Below are positions 36,759 to 47,102 of a stretch of 64,000 nt of DNA, piece after piece. This DNA comes from Nitrospiria bacterium (GTDB lineage Bacteria; Nitrospirota; UBA9217): NCBI GenBank assembly GCA_919901555.1, contig CAKKPG010000044.1, positions 1 through 64,000 of the forward strand, written 5' to 3'. The first letter of the stretch is position 1, and every line of letters begins with the position of its first letter. Below the pieces are notes generated by a model, which made no database searches, had not been told where the DNA came from, and saw nothing but the letters and a program-made list of their open reading frames with translations. The translations under genes were made by a program, and so were the position numbers.

Positions 36759-37951
36759 TCTCCCCCTCTGATCGCCTCATAGGGGTCGCGTTTAAATGCA
36801 GTGCTCACCGGAAGGAGCGCCGCCAGCAGACCGGTGAGAATGGACAGGATGAGCGCGCCGGCGATAAGCATCATCAGGTCCTGCAGGGGAGGGAAGAGGT
36901 AGGGCAGCTTGAGATAGTGGAGCATCAGGCCCTTGAATGCCAGGAGCAGCGCGAACCCGAATGCCGTGCCGCCCGCGCCGCCGGCCGCGGAGAGCACCGA
37001 GGCCTCCAGGAGAATCAGGACCGAGACATGGGTCCTGTTGGCGCCCATGGCGCGAAGCAGGCCGAGTTCCCTGCGCCGTTCGTTCACGATCATGGAGAAG
37101 GCGAATGCCATGATGAGGAGCACGATGAGCCAGAGGACGACGCTGATGCCGAATACGGCGTGCCTGAGGCCGGAGAGCTGCTTCCGCACCGTGCTGACGA
37201 CGGTGTCGGCGATGATCGCCTTCACCCCCGGGATGTCGTGCTCAAGCCTGATGGCGACCCGTTCAGGCGAGGTATCATCACGCACCCGCACGAGCACCGC
37301 CGATATCTTGTTTCTTCCAATATCTATGGGCTCGACGGCCATGGTCTTCGACGTTTCCGCCATGCGGTAGGCGTCGTCCATGCTCATGAACACCGCGCGG
37401 TCGAAGAAGTCCATGCCTGTGGGCTCCATGGCGCCCGCGATGGTAAAGTCCGTTCCGAAAAAGGGGATGCCGTCGCCCGGTGCGGCGGGGACCTCTCTGC
37501 CCACGATGACTTCCCTTGCCGAGAGCCTTCTGTTCAGGCGCTGTTCGAGCCAGGGCTTCACGGTAAAGTCCGATTCGGGGTCAAAGCCGATAAGGAATAC
37601 GTCCACGTTGTAACAGCAGGTAAATGCCGCGGGCTTGATGAAAAGCTGGGGAGATGCGTTCCTCACCCCCTCCACCTGCCGCACCCTGTTGAGGATGGCC
37701 AGGTCCATGAGAAAGTGGGTGGGCTCGCCCGAGAGGAGCGCCGTTTTTGCCTTTGATTCCGCGTGTTGGGGCACTACCAGGATATCGGCGCCGAGACGCT
37801 GGGCGCCGATGGTGATGGCGTTGTCAACGCTCTTGAGTGCGAGGGTTGCCGTAAAGAGGGTGCATGATACGACTGCCACGATGGCGAGGAGCAGCCAGGA
37901 CCGTGTAAGGTTTCGCCGCAGATTTTTGAGCGCCACGGATGGGATGTTCAT
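36755..37951 (-). CDS. FtsX-like ABC transporter permease
   Basis: MacB/FtsX layout; 'VNERRRELGLLRAMGANRTHV', C-terminal TM helices. Confidence 0.92.
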   Translation of the reverse strand: MNIPSVALKNLRRNLTRSWLLLAIVAVVSCTLFTATLALKSVDNAITIGAQRLGADILVVPQHAESKAKTALLSGEPTHFLMDLAILNRVRQVEGVRNASPQLFIKPAAFTCCYNVDVFLIGFDPESDFTVKPWLEQRLNRRLSAREVIVGREVPAAPGDGIPFFGTDFTIAGAMEPTGMDFFDRAVFMSMDDAYRMAETSKTMAVEPIDIGRNKISAVLVRVRDDTSPERVAIRLEHDIPGVKAIIADTVVSTVRKQLSGLRHAVFGISVVLWLIVLLIMAFAFSMIVNERRRELGLLRAMGANRTHVSVLILLEASVLSAAGGAGGTAFGFALLLAFKGLMLHYLKLPYLFPPLQDLMMLIAGALILSILTGLLAALLPVSTAFKRDPYEAIRGGE

Positions 37952-38073
37952 CAGCGAGGTTCCCTTGGAGGTCGGCCGGGGCCGGACTGCGGGTGACGAG
38001 ACGGTTGTTCCTGGGTGCGAAATGCGGCCGCCCCGCCCTGGACGGGCGAGGCCGAATCAGCGAGAGCGAAGAT

Positions 38074-38268
38074 CTATCCCAGTTTTTTCACTTTGCCCGA
38101 GCGGAGGCACCGCGTACACACGTGCAGGCGCACGTGGGCGCCATGGGCGCCTATCGCCTTGACGCGCTGCAGGTTCGGTTTGGAGACTTTCTTGGTTTTA
38201 TTGTTGGCATGGCTCACCTTGTTCCCGCTGAGCGCGCCTTTGCCGCAGATTGCACATGTTCCAGCCAC
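38074..38268 (-). CDS. rpmB: 50S ribosomal protein L28
   Basis: '[37 protein letters not shown]...[15 protein letters not shown]'; GTG start at 38268. Confidence 0.96.
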   Translation of the reverse strand: MAGTCAICGKGALSGNKVSHANNKTKKVSKPNLQRVKAIGAHGAHVRLHVCTRCLRSGKVKKLG

Positions 38269-38437
38269 GTTGTAACCCTCCGAAAAAGAAAAATAATTGA
38301 TTAAAAAGCAGGCGTATGCTACCATAAGGCAATAGTGTTTGCAAGGGAAAAAAACCATTTCACCACAAAGACAAGAAGGCGCTAAAAATCAAAAATTGAA
38401 ATGTTTACTCTTCGTGCCTTAGTGGTTAAAAGAAAAC

Positions 38438-40885
38438 ATGGACGACCTCAAAACCATCTTTGAAAGAATCAGAAAACCCCTTGCCTTTGCGGCGCGGGAC
38501 GATTTTGCCCATGTAAAGAGCCTGACCGGTCTGGAGTCCTTCATCCACGCCCAGGTGAAAGAATTGAAGCAGGTCTCCGGGCATCACGACGGCCTCGCTC
38601 ATCTGGAGAAGGTCTTTTCCGGGTTCGACGGCCTCACGCCCGACAAGAAACGGGAACGCATTCTCACGGCAATGGAGCTGATCGCCGCCTTCGAGCATTC
38701 ACGCCGCGGGTTGCCGGAGAAAACAACCGCGCCCGCGGCCGCGACCGGTGCGCCGGCGCCTCTCCAGACCGCGAACGTGCGGCTCGACACGCCCATCCAG
38801 TACTGCAAAGGCATCGGTCCCAAACGGGCGGAGCTGCTCAAGAAACTGGGCATCGCCATCGTTGAAGACGCCCTGACGTACCTTCCCTGGCGCTATGAGG
38901 ACCGGGGGAACCTCAAAAAAATTTCGCGCCTCTCCTACGGCGCCTTTGAGACCATATCAGGCGAGGTGGTGTCCGCGGAGGTCGTTTCGACCAAACGGCA
39001 GCGGGTGAAGGTCTTCGAGCTTGTTGTCACGGACAAGAGCGGCATCCTCATCGGCTCCTGGTTTAACCAGCCTTTCATGAAAAAGGCGTTCAGGCCGGGC
39101 CAGAAGGTCATCCTTTCCGGCGTGGTGAAGGCCAATCCCTACAAGGGCGGCCTGCCGCAGATGGACAACCCCGAGTATGAGATCATGGACGAAGGCGAGC
39201 CGGACGGCCTCCTGATCCATACCGGCAGGACCGTGCCCATTTATCGCGCTACAGCAGGACTCTCGGTACGCTATCTCCGAACAATGATGAAAAGCATCAT
39301 CGATTCCTGCTCCGCGGCGATTCCGGAATCCCTTCCCGACCATCTGATCAAAAAATATTCCCTCATGCCCGCAGCCGACGCCCTGGCGGAGGTCCACTTT
39401 CCCACCGGGGAAAAGAACATCGACGTCCTGAACCGCGGGACGAGCGCCGCACACCGCAGGCTGAGCTTCGAGGAGCTCTTTGCCCTGGAACTGGGCCTCG
39501 CACTCAGGAAAAAGGGCGTGACCGTCGAGAAAAAAGGAATAGCCTTTGCCTCCGGAGGGAAGCTTGAAGCGGCGCTCCGGAAGAGCCTGCCCTATACGCT
39601 GACCGCGGCCCAGGAGCGGGTCATCAACGAGATCAAGAAGGACATGGCAACGGAAAGTCCCATGAACCGCCTCGTCCAGGGCGACGTGGGGTGCGGCAAG
39701 ACCGTGGTGGCCCTTGTTGCGTCGCTCCTTGCCGTGGAGAACGGATACGAGGCCTGCATCATGGCGCCCACGGAGATCCTCGCGGAACAGCATTATCGGA
39801 ACATCACTTCCCTGGCCCGGCCCCTCGGCGTCTCCGTGAGGCTTCTTACCGGACGCCGGAAGAAAAAGAAGGAAAAAGAGACGCTGCTTTCCGAGATCGC
39901 CTCGGGCGCCGCGCAGATCGTTATCGGGACCCACGCCCTCATCGAAGAAGACGTCGGATTCCATCGCCTCGGCCTCGCCATCATTGACGAACAGCACCGC
40001 TTCGGCGTCATGCAGCGCTCGACCCTCAAGTCCAAAGGGCTGGAGCCCGACGTGCTCGTCATGACGGCAACGCCAATTCCCCGCACGCTGGCGCTTACGG
40101 TGTACGGCGACCTCGACGTCTCGGTCATCGACGAGATGCCGCCGGGCAGAGCACCCGTCGTCACGAAGCTGTATTTTGAATCACGTCGCAGGGAAGCCTA
40201 TCAATTTATCGAGAGCGAACTCACCAAGGACAGGCAGGCCTATGTGGTCTATCCCCTGGTGGAAGAGACGGAGAAGAGCGACCTCAAGGCCGCCGTGGAA
40301 ATGGCCGCCCATCTTCAGCAGGACATCTTTCCCCGCCGGAAGGTCGGCCTGTTGCACGGACGGATGAAGGGAGAAGAGAAAGAGGCGGTGATGTCCGCCT
40401 TTCAATCGGGGAGCACGAACATCCTGGTCTCCACCACGGTGATCGAAGTCGGCGTCGATGTGCCCAACGCCACGGTCATGGTCATCGAACATCCCGAGCG
40501 CTTCGGCCTGGCGCAGCTCCATCAGCTCCGCGGCAGGGTGGGGCGGGGGGCCCACCAGTCCTATTGTATCCTGATGGGGCCGAGGATGTTCGCCCCAGAG
40601 GCCAGGGAGCGCTTGAACGCCTTCGCGCGCACCAATGACGGGTTCAGGATCGCCGAGGAAGACCTCCGTTTGCGCGGGCCGGGAGAGTTTTTCGGGACCC
40701 GCCAGTCCGGCCTGCCGGACCTGCGCGCGGCGAACATCATCCGCGACGCGGACCTGCTGGAAAAGGCGAGGAGCGAGGCCTTTGAGATGGTCAAGAATGA
40801 CCCTGAGCTGACGCAGTATCCCCATCTCAGGGAACTTCTCAGGAGGAAATGGCAGGGGAGGCTGGGACTCATAACCGTGAGTTGA
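38438..40885 (+). CDS. recG: ATP-dependent DNA helicase RecG
   Basis: 'RLVQGDVGCGKTVVALVASLLAVENGYEACIMAPTEILAEQHY', 'IIDEQHRFGVMQR', 'VSTTVIEVGVDVPNATVMVIEHPERFGLAQLHQLRGRVGRG'. Confidence 0.97.
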   Translation: MDDLKTIFERIRKPLAFAARDDFAHVKSLTGLESFIHAQVKELKQVSGHHDGLAHLEKVFSGFDGLTPDKKRERILTAMELIAAFEHSRRGLPEKTTAPAAATGAPAPLQTANVRLDTPIQYCKGIGPKRAELLKKLGIAIVEDALTYLPWRYEDRGNLKKISRLSYGAFETISGEVVSAEVVSTKRQRVKVFELVVTDKSGILIGSWFNQPFMKKAFRPGQKVILSGVVKANPYKGGLPQMDNPEYEIMDEGEPDGLLIHTGRTVPIYRATAGLSVRYLRTMMKSIIDSCSAAIPESLPDHLIKKYSLMPAADALAEVHFPTGEKNIDVLNRGTSAAHRRLSFEELFALELGLALRKKGVTVEKKGIAFASGGKLEAALRKSLPYTLTAAQERVINEIKKDMATESPMNRLVQGDVGCGKTVVALVASLLAVENGYEACIMAPTEILAEQHYRNITSLARPLGVSVRLLTGRRKKKKEKETLLSEIASGAAQIVIGTHALIEEDVGFHRLGLAIIDEQHRFGVMQRSTLKSKGLEPDVLVMTATPIPRTLALTVYGDLDVSVIDEMPPGRAPVVTKLYFESRRREAYQFIESELTKDRQAYVVYPLVEETEKSDLKAAVEMAAHLQQDIFPRRKVGLLHGRMKGEEKEAVMSAFQSGSTNILVSTTVIEVGVDVPNATVMVIEHPERFGLAQLHQLRGRVGRGAHQSYCILMGPRMFAPEARERLNAFARTNDGFRIAEEDLRLRGPGEFFGTRQSGLPDLRAANIIRDADLLEKARSEAFEMVKNDPELTQYPHLRELLRRKWQGRLGLITVS

Positions 40886-41025
40886 TATTTGCAGGGTAAT
40901 CTGATAAAGTAGTTTTACAGGGGGCAAGAGCCGGGGTCAAGGGTCAAGGAGCGCAGAACGAACCGATCTTATCTTTGTCCCCGACCCATGCCGCCCGACC
41001 CCGGATTCCATCAATGAGGTAACCC

Positions 41026-41394
41026 ATGACCGTCTTCGACACGATACTCATCAATCTTCACAAGGGTTTCGAAAAATTCAAGTACGGGGCCTCCATCTTC
41101 TCCGAACGGGCGAAGGTGGAAGTGGGCATCGTACGCATACGGCTCCGCATGGACAGTATCACGGCGAGGCTCAGCGAGCTCCACCGGACCATCGGCGCAA
41201 AGGTGGTCGAGCTCAAGCGCAAGGCCGCGCTCCCCAAGACCGTGGAGCAGCTCCTGGAGAACGACGAGATATCCATGGCCCTCGAGGAGCTCGCAAAACG
41301 CGAGAAAGAGCTCGAGGAATTGAACGCCCAGCTGGCGGGTGAGCGCGCCGCCTATAAAGCCGACCTGATGGAGTCCGGGGAGGACGGCATATGA
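41026..41394 (+). CDS. Small coiled-coil hypothetical protein
   Basis: 122 aa, charged heptad-rich C-terminus; overlaps the following gene by ATGA. Confidence 0.7.
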   Translation: MTVFDTILINLHKGFEKFKYGASIFSERAKVEVGIVRIRLRMDSITARLSELHRTIGAKVVELKRKAALPKTVEQLLENDEISMALEELAKREKELEELNAQLAGERAAYKADLMESGEDGI

Positions 41395-42218
41395 TGAACG
41401 TCTTCTTCTTTGCCTTCGGCCTCATCGTGGGGAGCTTCCTCAACGTCTGCATCGTGCGTCTGCCGCGGGGCCGGTCCATTGTCACCCCTCCTTCCCACTG
41501 TGTCCGGTGCAGAGAACGGATCAAGTGGTACGACAACATCCCCCTCATCAGCTTCCTCATCCTTCGCGGCCGGTGCAGGAGCTGCGGCGAGCCCATTTCC
41601 TGGAGATATCCCTTCGTAGAGCTCGCGAACGGCCTGTTCTACCTGTGGATACTCAGGGAGTTCGGGTTCGGCGGCGAGGCATTCCTAATCATGGCGCTTT
41701 GCTCTTCGTTGATGGTCATCACGTTCATAGACCTGGACCATCAGATCATCCCCGACGTGATCACGCTTCCCGGGATGCTCATGGGGCTTACCCTTGCGCC
41801 GTTCTTCCTGTACGCGCTTTCCGAGCCCCTCCCCTTTTCTCTCGGCAGCCTGCTGCCCCACGCAGGGCCGTACCTTACGGGGTTTTTCAATTCCTTCCTC
41901 GGGCTGGTCATCGGCGGGGCGCCGCTCCTGACCATCGGGTGGCTCTGGGAGAAGCTGCGAAAAGTGGAGGCCATGGGCGGCGGTGACGTGAAACTCATGG
42001 GCCTGGTGGGGAGCTTCATCGGCTGGAAAGGGGCGCTCCTTACCATCATGCTCGGCGCCCTGCTCGGGTCAATCGTGGGGGTCGCGCTCATCGTGCTCAG
42101 GAAACACCAGGCGGACAAGGTCATTCCTTTCGGCCCCTTTCTGGCCCTCGGGGCGGTGGCCGCCGTATTTTACGGGCATGATATCATCTCATGGTATCTG
42201 GGCCTCATCCGCCTATGA
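41391..42218 (+). CDS. pilD: Prepilin peptidase (A24 family)
   Basis: 'GSFLNVCIVRLPRGRSIVTPPSHCVRC..IKWYDNIPLISFLILRGRCRSC', 'FIDLDHQIIPDVITLPG', 'MGGGDVKLMGLVGSFIGWKGALL'. Confidence 0.95.
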   Translation: MMNVFFFAFGLIVGSFLNVCIVRLPRGRSIVTPPSHCVRCRERIKWYDNIPLISFLILRGRCRSCGEPISWRYPFVELANGLFYLWILREFGFGGEAFLIMALCSSLMVITFIDLDHQIIPDVITLPGMLMGLTLAPFFLYALSEPLPFSLGSLLPHAGPYLTGFFNSFLGLVIGGAPLLTIGWLWEKLRKVEAMGGGDVKLMGLVGSFIGWKGALLTIMLGALLGSIVGVALIVLRKHQADKVIPFGPFLALGAVAAVFYGHDIISWYLGLIRL

Positions 42219-43474
42219 CCCAGCGCGATCTTCTTATACTCTTCTCGGGCCTGTTCATCGTCGTCCTCGGCGTCGTTGCCGTCTTGAGCACGGTGCGCCG
42301 CTATCGCCGCGCACTGGGCCTGAAAGGAGAGGACCGTGAGAAGACGCCCGATGTGAGTTTCATCATCAACGCCTTCCAGGACGTTACGCGCCAGCTCAAG
42401 GAGAAGGAAAAAGAGCTGGAGCGCCTCAGGGCGCTTGCGGAGCAGCGGGCTGAAAATGTCGAGAGCTATACCCAGAACATCCTCCAGTGCGTGACGAGCG
42501 GAGTGATCACCTTTGACCGGAACGGGTTCGCCGCCACGGCGAACCGATCCGCCGAAGAGATCCTCGGGACGGAACCGCACCACATCCTCGGGAAGACCTG
42601 CGACGATATCTTCGGCGACGGCCACATCTGCCGCCTCATCAGCGAGACCCTCGGCAGCGGGCATCCCTCGCGGAGGATGGAGACGTCGCTGGACCGCCGC
42701 GGTGAACACATCTGGCTCGGGTTCAACACCGCGCTCCTGACGGACCGCCGGGGGGCGGCGCTGGGAGTCATCCTTTCGTTCTCGGACCTCACCGAGGTAA
42801 AGCGCCTGCAGGAGCAGATGGAGCTGAATGAGCGCCTGACCGCCCTGGGCGAGATGTCCGCGGGCATCGCCCACGAGCTCAGAAACCCCATGGCCGTGAT
42901 CAGCGGATATCTCAGCCTGCTTTCAAAAAAGCAGAACAGTGCGAACCAGGGGATCATCAACAGCATTGCCGCCGAGATCGACGGCATGAACCGGATCATC
43001 GGCGACCTCCTGACCTTTGCGCGGCCCGCATCGCTCAACCGGGTCACGGTCAATCTCAAAGAGATGCTCGGAGGATGTGTGTCGACCCTGCTCCAGGCCA
43101 AGGGTCGGGAAGCGCGCATCACGGCAATCGTCAGCCTGGCGGACGTGGAAGCGTCCCTTGACGAGGTGCTCATGCGCCAGGCCTTTTCGAACCTGCTCCA
43201 GAATGCGGCAGAGGCGATGCCCGACGGAGGAACGCTTTCCGTAGAAGCGCACGACGGAAAAGAGGCCGCCATTGTGGTCCGCGATACCGGCGTCGGCATC
43301 CCCGCCGATATAATAAAAAAAATTTTCCTTCCCTTCTTCACGACCAAGGACAAAGGAGTGGGCATGGGCCTTGCGCTCACGCACAAGATCATCACGTCCC
43401 ACGGAGGGCGGATCGACGTGGAGAGCCGGGAGGGGATGGGGACGACGTTTACGGTGACGCTGCCGAAAGGATAG
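42215..43474 (+). CDS. PAS-containing sensor histidine kinase (NtrB/PilS-like)
   Basis: H-box 'MSAGIAHELRNPMAVISGYLSLL', 'VRDTGVGIPADIIKKIFLPFFTTKDKGVGMGLALTHKI'; ATG 42215 overlaps pilD stop. Confidence 0.93.
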   Translation: MTQRDLLILFSGLFIVVLGVVAVLSTVRRYRRALGLKGEDREKTPDVSFIINAFQDVTRQLKEKEKELERLRALAEQRAENVESYTQNILQCVTSGVITFDRNGFAATANRSAEEILGTEPHHILGKTCDDIFGDGHICRLISETLGSGHPSRRMETSLDRRGEHIWLGFNTALLTDRRGAALGVILSFSDLTEVKRLQEQMELNERLTALGEMSAGIAHELRNPMAVISGYLSLLSKKQNSANQGIINSIAAEIDGMNRIIGDLLTFARPASLNRVTVNLKEMLGGCVSTLLQAKGREARITAIVSLADVEASLDEVLMRQAFSNLLQNAAEAMPDGGTLSVEAHDGKEAAIVVRDTGVGIPADIIKKIFLPFFTTKDKGVGMGLALTHKIITSHGGRIDVESREGMGTTFTVTLPKG

Positions 43475-43545
43475 GGAAATCCCAAACAATATCAAATGAG
43501 CCAAACTCAAAATTGATGGTTTCGTAATAAGTCATTTTTTAACCG

Positions 43546-43615
43546 CAGAGACGCGGAGGCACGGAGAAAACTCATAAATTTTAATACGTTCTTCTCAGCG
43601 CCTCAGCGGTGGATT
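43546..43615. repeat. Inverted intergenic repeat of the 'accgcagagacgcggaggc…gcgcctcagcggt' type
   Basis: AACCGCAGAGACGCGGAGGCACGGAG … CTCAGCGCCTCAGCGGTGG. Confidence 0.55.
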
Positions 43616-43725
43616 TTTAGTTTTTACGACTTCATCAAAATTAAGAAGCCATATGGCCTGGAAGATTGGCAGTTGTTTGAGATTTGGGGTTTTAGGCGAA
43701 CGAAACCAGCGAAGGGACATCAGGT

Positions 43726-44841
43726 ATGAGCAAAATATTTGAATCAACGAAAATCAGCAATATGGCGCTGCGCAACCGTCTCGTCCGTTCCGCGACGTGG
43801 GAAGGGATGTGCGATCCCGACGGCAGGCCGACGCGGAAGCTGGCCGACTGTTACCGGGCCCTGGCCAGGGGCGGGGCGGGCCTCATCATCACCGGCTATG
43901 CTTTCGTCCTTCCCGACGGCAGGCAATCACCGTGCATGATCGGCATCCATACCGACGACTTTGCCTCCGACATGAAGATGGTCGTGGACGCCGTCCATGC
44001 CGGGGGAGGCGCGATCTGCATGCAACTCGTCCACACCGGGGGCCAGACCACGAGCAAGATCATCGGCCGCCGGCCGCTGGCGCCGTCGGCAATCAAGGTC
44101 GACCAGTTCTTCGACACGCCCGCGGAGATGACGAAGCGGGACATCGACGAGGTCGTCGCCGCCTTCGGTGCGGCTGCAAAACGCGCCAAAGAATACGGTT
44201 TCGACGCGGTCCAGCTCCACGCGGCCCACGGGTATCTGATCAACGAGTTCCTCTCGCCGCTCACGAACCGGCGCGCCGACGAGTACGGCGGAAGCATCGA
44301 GAACCGGTGCCGGTTCCTCCGGGAAGTCTACCAGCGCGTGCGCTCGGCGGCGGGCAGGGACTTTCCCGTCATGGTGAAGCTGAATGGTTCCGATAATCTT
44401 GATAACGGACTTGCGCTCGAGGACGCGGTTTATGCGGCAAAGACGCTCGACAAAGAGGGGGTGGACGCCATCGAGGTGAGCGGCGGCACACCTGCTTCGG
44501 GCGCCCTGGGCCCGGTCCGGGTAAAGATCGATCGTCCGGAGCAGGAGGCCTACAACCTGCCATTGGCAAAGGAGATCAAGAAGGCCGTTAAATGCCCCGT
44601 GATGGTGGTCGGCGGTTTCAGGAGCTACGACATCGCGGAAGGCGCGGTCCGGCGCAGGGATGCTGATTATATTTCACTCGCCCGGCCCTTCATCCGCGAG
44701 CCGGACCTACCCAGGCGCTGGCAATCGGGCGACCATGCGAAAGCCGCCTGCATCTCCTGCAACGGCTGCTTCAAGGCGGGCATCCGGGGAGGCATCTACT
44801 GCGTGCAGGATGAGAAGGAGAAGAAGGGAAAAGGCGTGTAA
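43726..44841 (+). CDS. NADH:flavin oxidoreductase (old yellow enzyme family)
   Basis: 'MALRNRLVRSATWEGMCDPDG', 'GFDAVQLHAAHGYLINEFLSPLTNRRADEYGGSIENRCRFLREV'. Confidence 0.93.
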   Translation: MSKIFESTKISNMALRNRLVRSATWEGMCDPDGRPTRKLADCYRALARGGAGLIITGYAFVLPDGRQSPCMIGIHTDDFASDMKMVVDAVHAGGGAICMQLVHTGGQTTSKIIGRRPLAPSAIKVDQFFDTPAEMTKRDIDEVVAAFGAAAKRAKEYGFDAVQLHAAHGYLINEFLSPLTNRRADEYGGSIENRCRFLREVYQRVRSAAGRDFPVMVKLNGSDNLDNGLALEDAVYAAKTLDKEGVDAIEVSGGTPASGALGPVRVKIDRPEQEAYNLPLAKEIKKAVKCPVMVVGGFRSYDIAEGAVRRRDADYISLARPFIREPDLPRRWQSGDHAKAACISCNGCFKAGIRGGIYCVQDEKEKKGKGV

Positions 44842-44917
44842 TGGCACATTACCTGTTGCGGAATAGTTTTGCCTTCGTGAAAATTCTCCGCGTTGTCTGC
44901 GGTGAAAAGGGGTTGCG

Positions 44918-46297
44918 ATGGACACGATCCTCGTAATCGAAGACAAAGACAGCATGCTCGCCATGCTTAAGCAGACCCTGGAGACGGAAGGATACCAGGT
45001 GGTCACGGCCAAGGACGGCGCTGAAGGGATCAAGCGGCTCTCGGACGAACGCATCGGCCTGGTGCTCACGGACCTCAAGCTCCCGAAGAAGGACGGCTTC
45101 GAGGTGCTCAGGGCCGTCAAAGCCGACAGTCCGCTTCTGCCGGTCATCGTCATGACGGCCTTCGGCACCATCGAGCTCGCGGTCAAGGCGGTCAAAGAAG
45201 GGGCTTACGACTTCCTGACCAAGCCCTTTGATATGGAGCACCTCCTTGTCCTCATGAAGCGGGCCCTTGATGCTTCGCGCGTTGCAACGGAAAATATACT
45301 TCTCAAGGAAGAGTTCGCCGACAAGCTTGGTTTCCCGAAGATCATAGGAAAGAGCAGCCAACTGCAGGAGATCACCGCCAACATCCAGAAGGTCGCGCCG
45401 ACGAATGCCACCGTGCTCATCCACGGCGAGAGCGGAACGGGCAAGGAACTCTTCGCCCGGGCCATTCATTTCCTCAGTCTCCGCAAGGACGCGCCGTTCG
45501 TCGCCATCAACTCCGCCGCCATCCCCCGCGAACTCCTGGAGAGCGAACTCTTCGGCTACGAGCGCGGCGCTTTCACGGGCGCCGACGCGAGAAAGCTCGG
45601 CAGGCTCGAACTGGCGGACAAGGGCACGGTGTTTCTTGACGAGATCGGCGACATGGACATGGCGCTCCAGGCAAAGCTTCTGCGCGTGCTCCAGGAGCAG
45701 GTGATCGAGCGCGTGGGCGGGAACAAGCCCATCAAGATCGACGTGCGCGTCGTCGCGGCCACGAACAAGGACATCACCAAGGCCGTTGAGGCGAAGCTGT
45801 TCCGGGAGGACCTCTTCTACCGGCTGAACGTCTTCCCCATCACCATCCCGCCGCTCCGGGAACGAAGGGACGACGTTCCGGCGCTTGCCCTTCATTTTCT
45901 GAACAAGTACAGCGCCGAGGTAAGAAAAGGGCCGCTCACGATCGCCGAGGACACCATGGATATCCTGATGAAATGTCCGTGGAAAGGAAACATCCGGGAG
46001 CTGGAGAACGTGATGGAGCGCGCCGTCATCTACGCCGACGGCGGCGCCATCCGGCCGGAGCACCTCGGCATCAGCGAGTCGAGCATCCTCGACGCCCTCG
46101 CCGAGCACGTGCCCATGGACGGCCCGCTCCATTGCGTTGCCGAGGCCGCCCAGCGCATTGCCGAGTCCCGCCGTATCAGGCAGGTGCTCAAGCAAACCAA
46201 CGGCAACAAGTCCCGAGCAGCGGAAATTCTCCAGGTGAGCTACAAGACGCTCCTGACGAAGATCAAGGATTATCAATTGGAGGAGAAGGGGGAGTAG
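44918..46297 (+). CDS. Sigma-54-dependent response regulator (NtrC family)
   Basis: Receiver 'LVLTDLKLPKKDGFEVL', AAA+ 'GESGTGKELFARAIH', 'ELFGYERGAFTGADARKLG', C-terminal Fis-type HTH. Confidence 0.95.
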   Translation: MDTILVIEDKDSMLAMLKQTLETEGYQVVTAKDGAEGIKRLSDERIGLVLTDLKLPKKDGFEVLRAVKADSPLLPVIVMTAFGTIELAVKAVKEGAYDFLTKPFDMEHLLVLMKRALDASRVATENILLKEEFADKLGFPKIIGKSSQLQEITANIQKVAPTNATVLIHGESGTGKELFARAIHFLSLRKDAPFVAINSAAIPRELLESELFGYERGAFTGADARKLGRLELADKGTVFLDEIGDMDMALQAKLLRVLQEQVIERVGGNKPIKIDVRVVAATNKDITKAVEAKLFREDLFYRLNVFPITIPPLRERRDDVPALALHFLNKYSAEVRKGPLTIAEDTMDILMKCPWKGNIRELENVMERAVIYADGGAIRPEHLGISESSILDALAEHVPMDGPLHCVAEAAQRIAESRRIRQVLKQTNGNKSRAAEILQVSYKTLLTKIKDYQLEEKGE

Positions 46298-46324
46298 AGG
46301 GATGCCTAACCCGGACAAGCCGGA

Positions 46325-46365
46325 ATTGTAAAATGCAAATTGTAAATTGAAAATTGCAAAATTGT
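46325..46365. repeat. Partial copy of the 145-bp repeat family
   Basis: 'attgtaaaatgcaaattgtaaattg' matches the central arm of copies 1-3. Confidence 0.5.
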
Positions 46366-46429
46366 GGTAAAAATCAAGACATTGAAGAAGTATTCTTCCC
46401 ATTTTGAGAAGAATTTGATTTGTAACTGA

Positions 46430-46735
46430 CTAAAGGATGTCGTACAGGTTGCGAGAGCCATGGAGCACGCGGTGAATCTCGACCGTGCTCCCACGAATAA
46501 TGTAGAAGACGAGATATGAATCAATGACCATGACGTGATAGCCGAGGCGCTTAAGATCCTCCTGTCTGGGAACTCTGCCGATGCGCGGGTTTGAGGACAA
46601 TATTCTTATGCGTTCGTCGACGGAATCAAGAAATGACGCGGCTTTGGACCGATTGTCGGCAGCGATCCAGTCGAAGATAGACAGGAGATCATCGATTGCA
46701 ACAGGCAGGTAGCGGATGGCAAAGTTATCCGCCAT
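46430..46735 (-). CDS. ParE/RelE-family toxin
   Basis: 'YLPVAIDDLLSIFDWIAADNRSKAASFLDSVDERIRILSSNPRIGR...YHVMVIDSYLVFYIIRGSTVEIHRVLHGSRNL'. Confidence 0.92.
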   Translation of the reverse strand: MADNFAIRYLPVAIDDLLSIFDWIAADNRSKAASFLDSVDERIRILSSNPRIGRVPRQEDLKRLGYHVMVIDSYLVFYIIRGSTVEIHRVLHGSRNLYDIL

Positions 46736-46994
46736 GGAGCCTCTGCCGGAGCTTCTTCATCACCTGGGCATGGGTAAGGCCCTTTGCGCCTGCCGCGGAC
46801 TGGGCCTGGGCCACCGCGAGTTTTTCGAACAGCTCGGCCCGCGCTTTGAGCCGCTCGTAATGGCCGATGCTCATAACGGCCAGGTCGCCTTCGCCGTTTT
46901 TGGTGAGATACACCGGTTCGTCCCGCTCGTGACACAAGGACTCGATGTCTTTTGTTTTGTTTCGTAAACTCGATATGGATTTGATGATGGGCAT
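46725..46994 (-). CDS. Phd/YefM-family antitoxin
   Basis: 'PIIKSISSLRNKTKDIESLCHERDEPVYLTKNGEGDLAVMSIGHYERL'; overlaps the toxin start by 11 bp. Confidence 0.92.
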   Translation of the reverse strand: MPIIKSISSLRNKTKDIESLCHERDEPVYLTKNGEGDLAVMSIGHYERLKARAELFEKLAVAQAQSAAGAKGLTHAQVMKKLRQRLHGG

Positions 46995-47102
46995 CGTTCA
47001 CCTCGTTTTGGCGCGTTGTGCTGAAATTATGCTATCACCTAATTATGATAAAATCAAGTACAAATTTATAACAAATTTTGAAGCCTGCCAGGTTGTAAGC
47101 AG

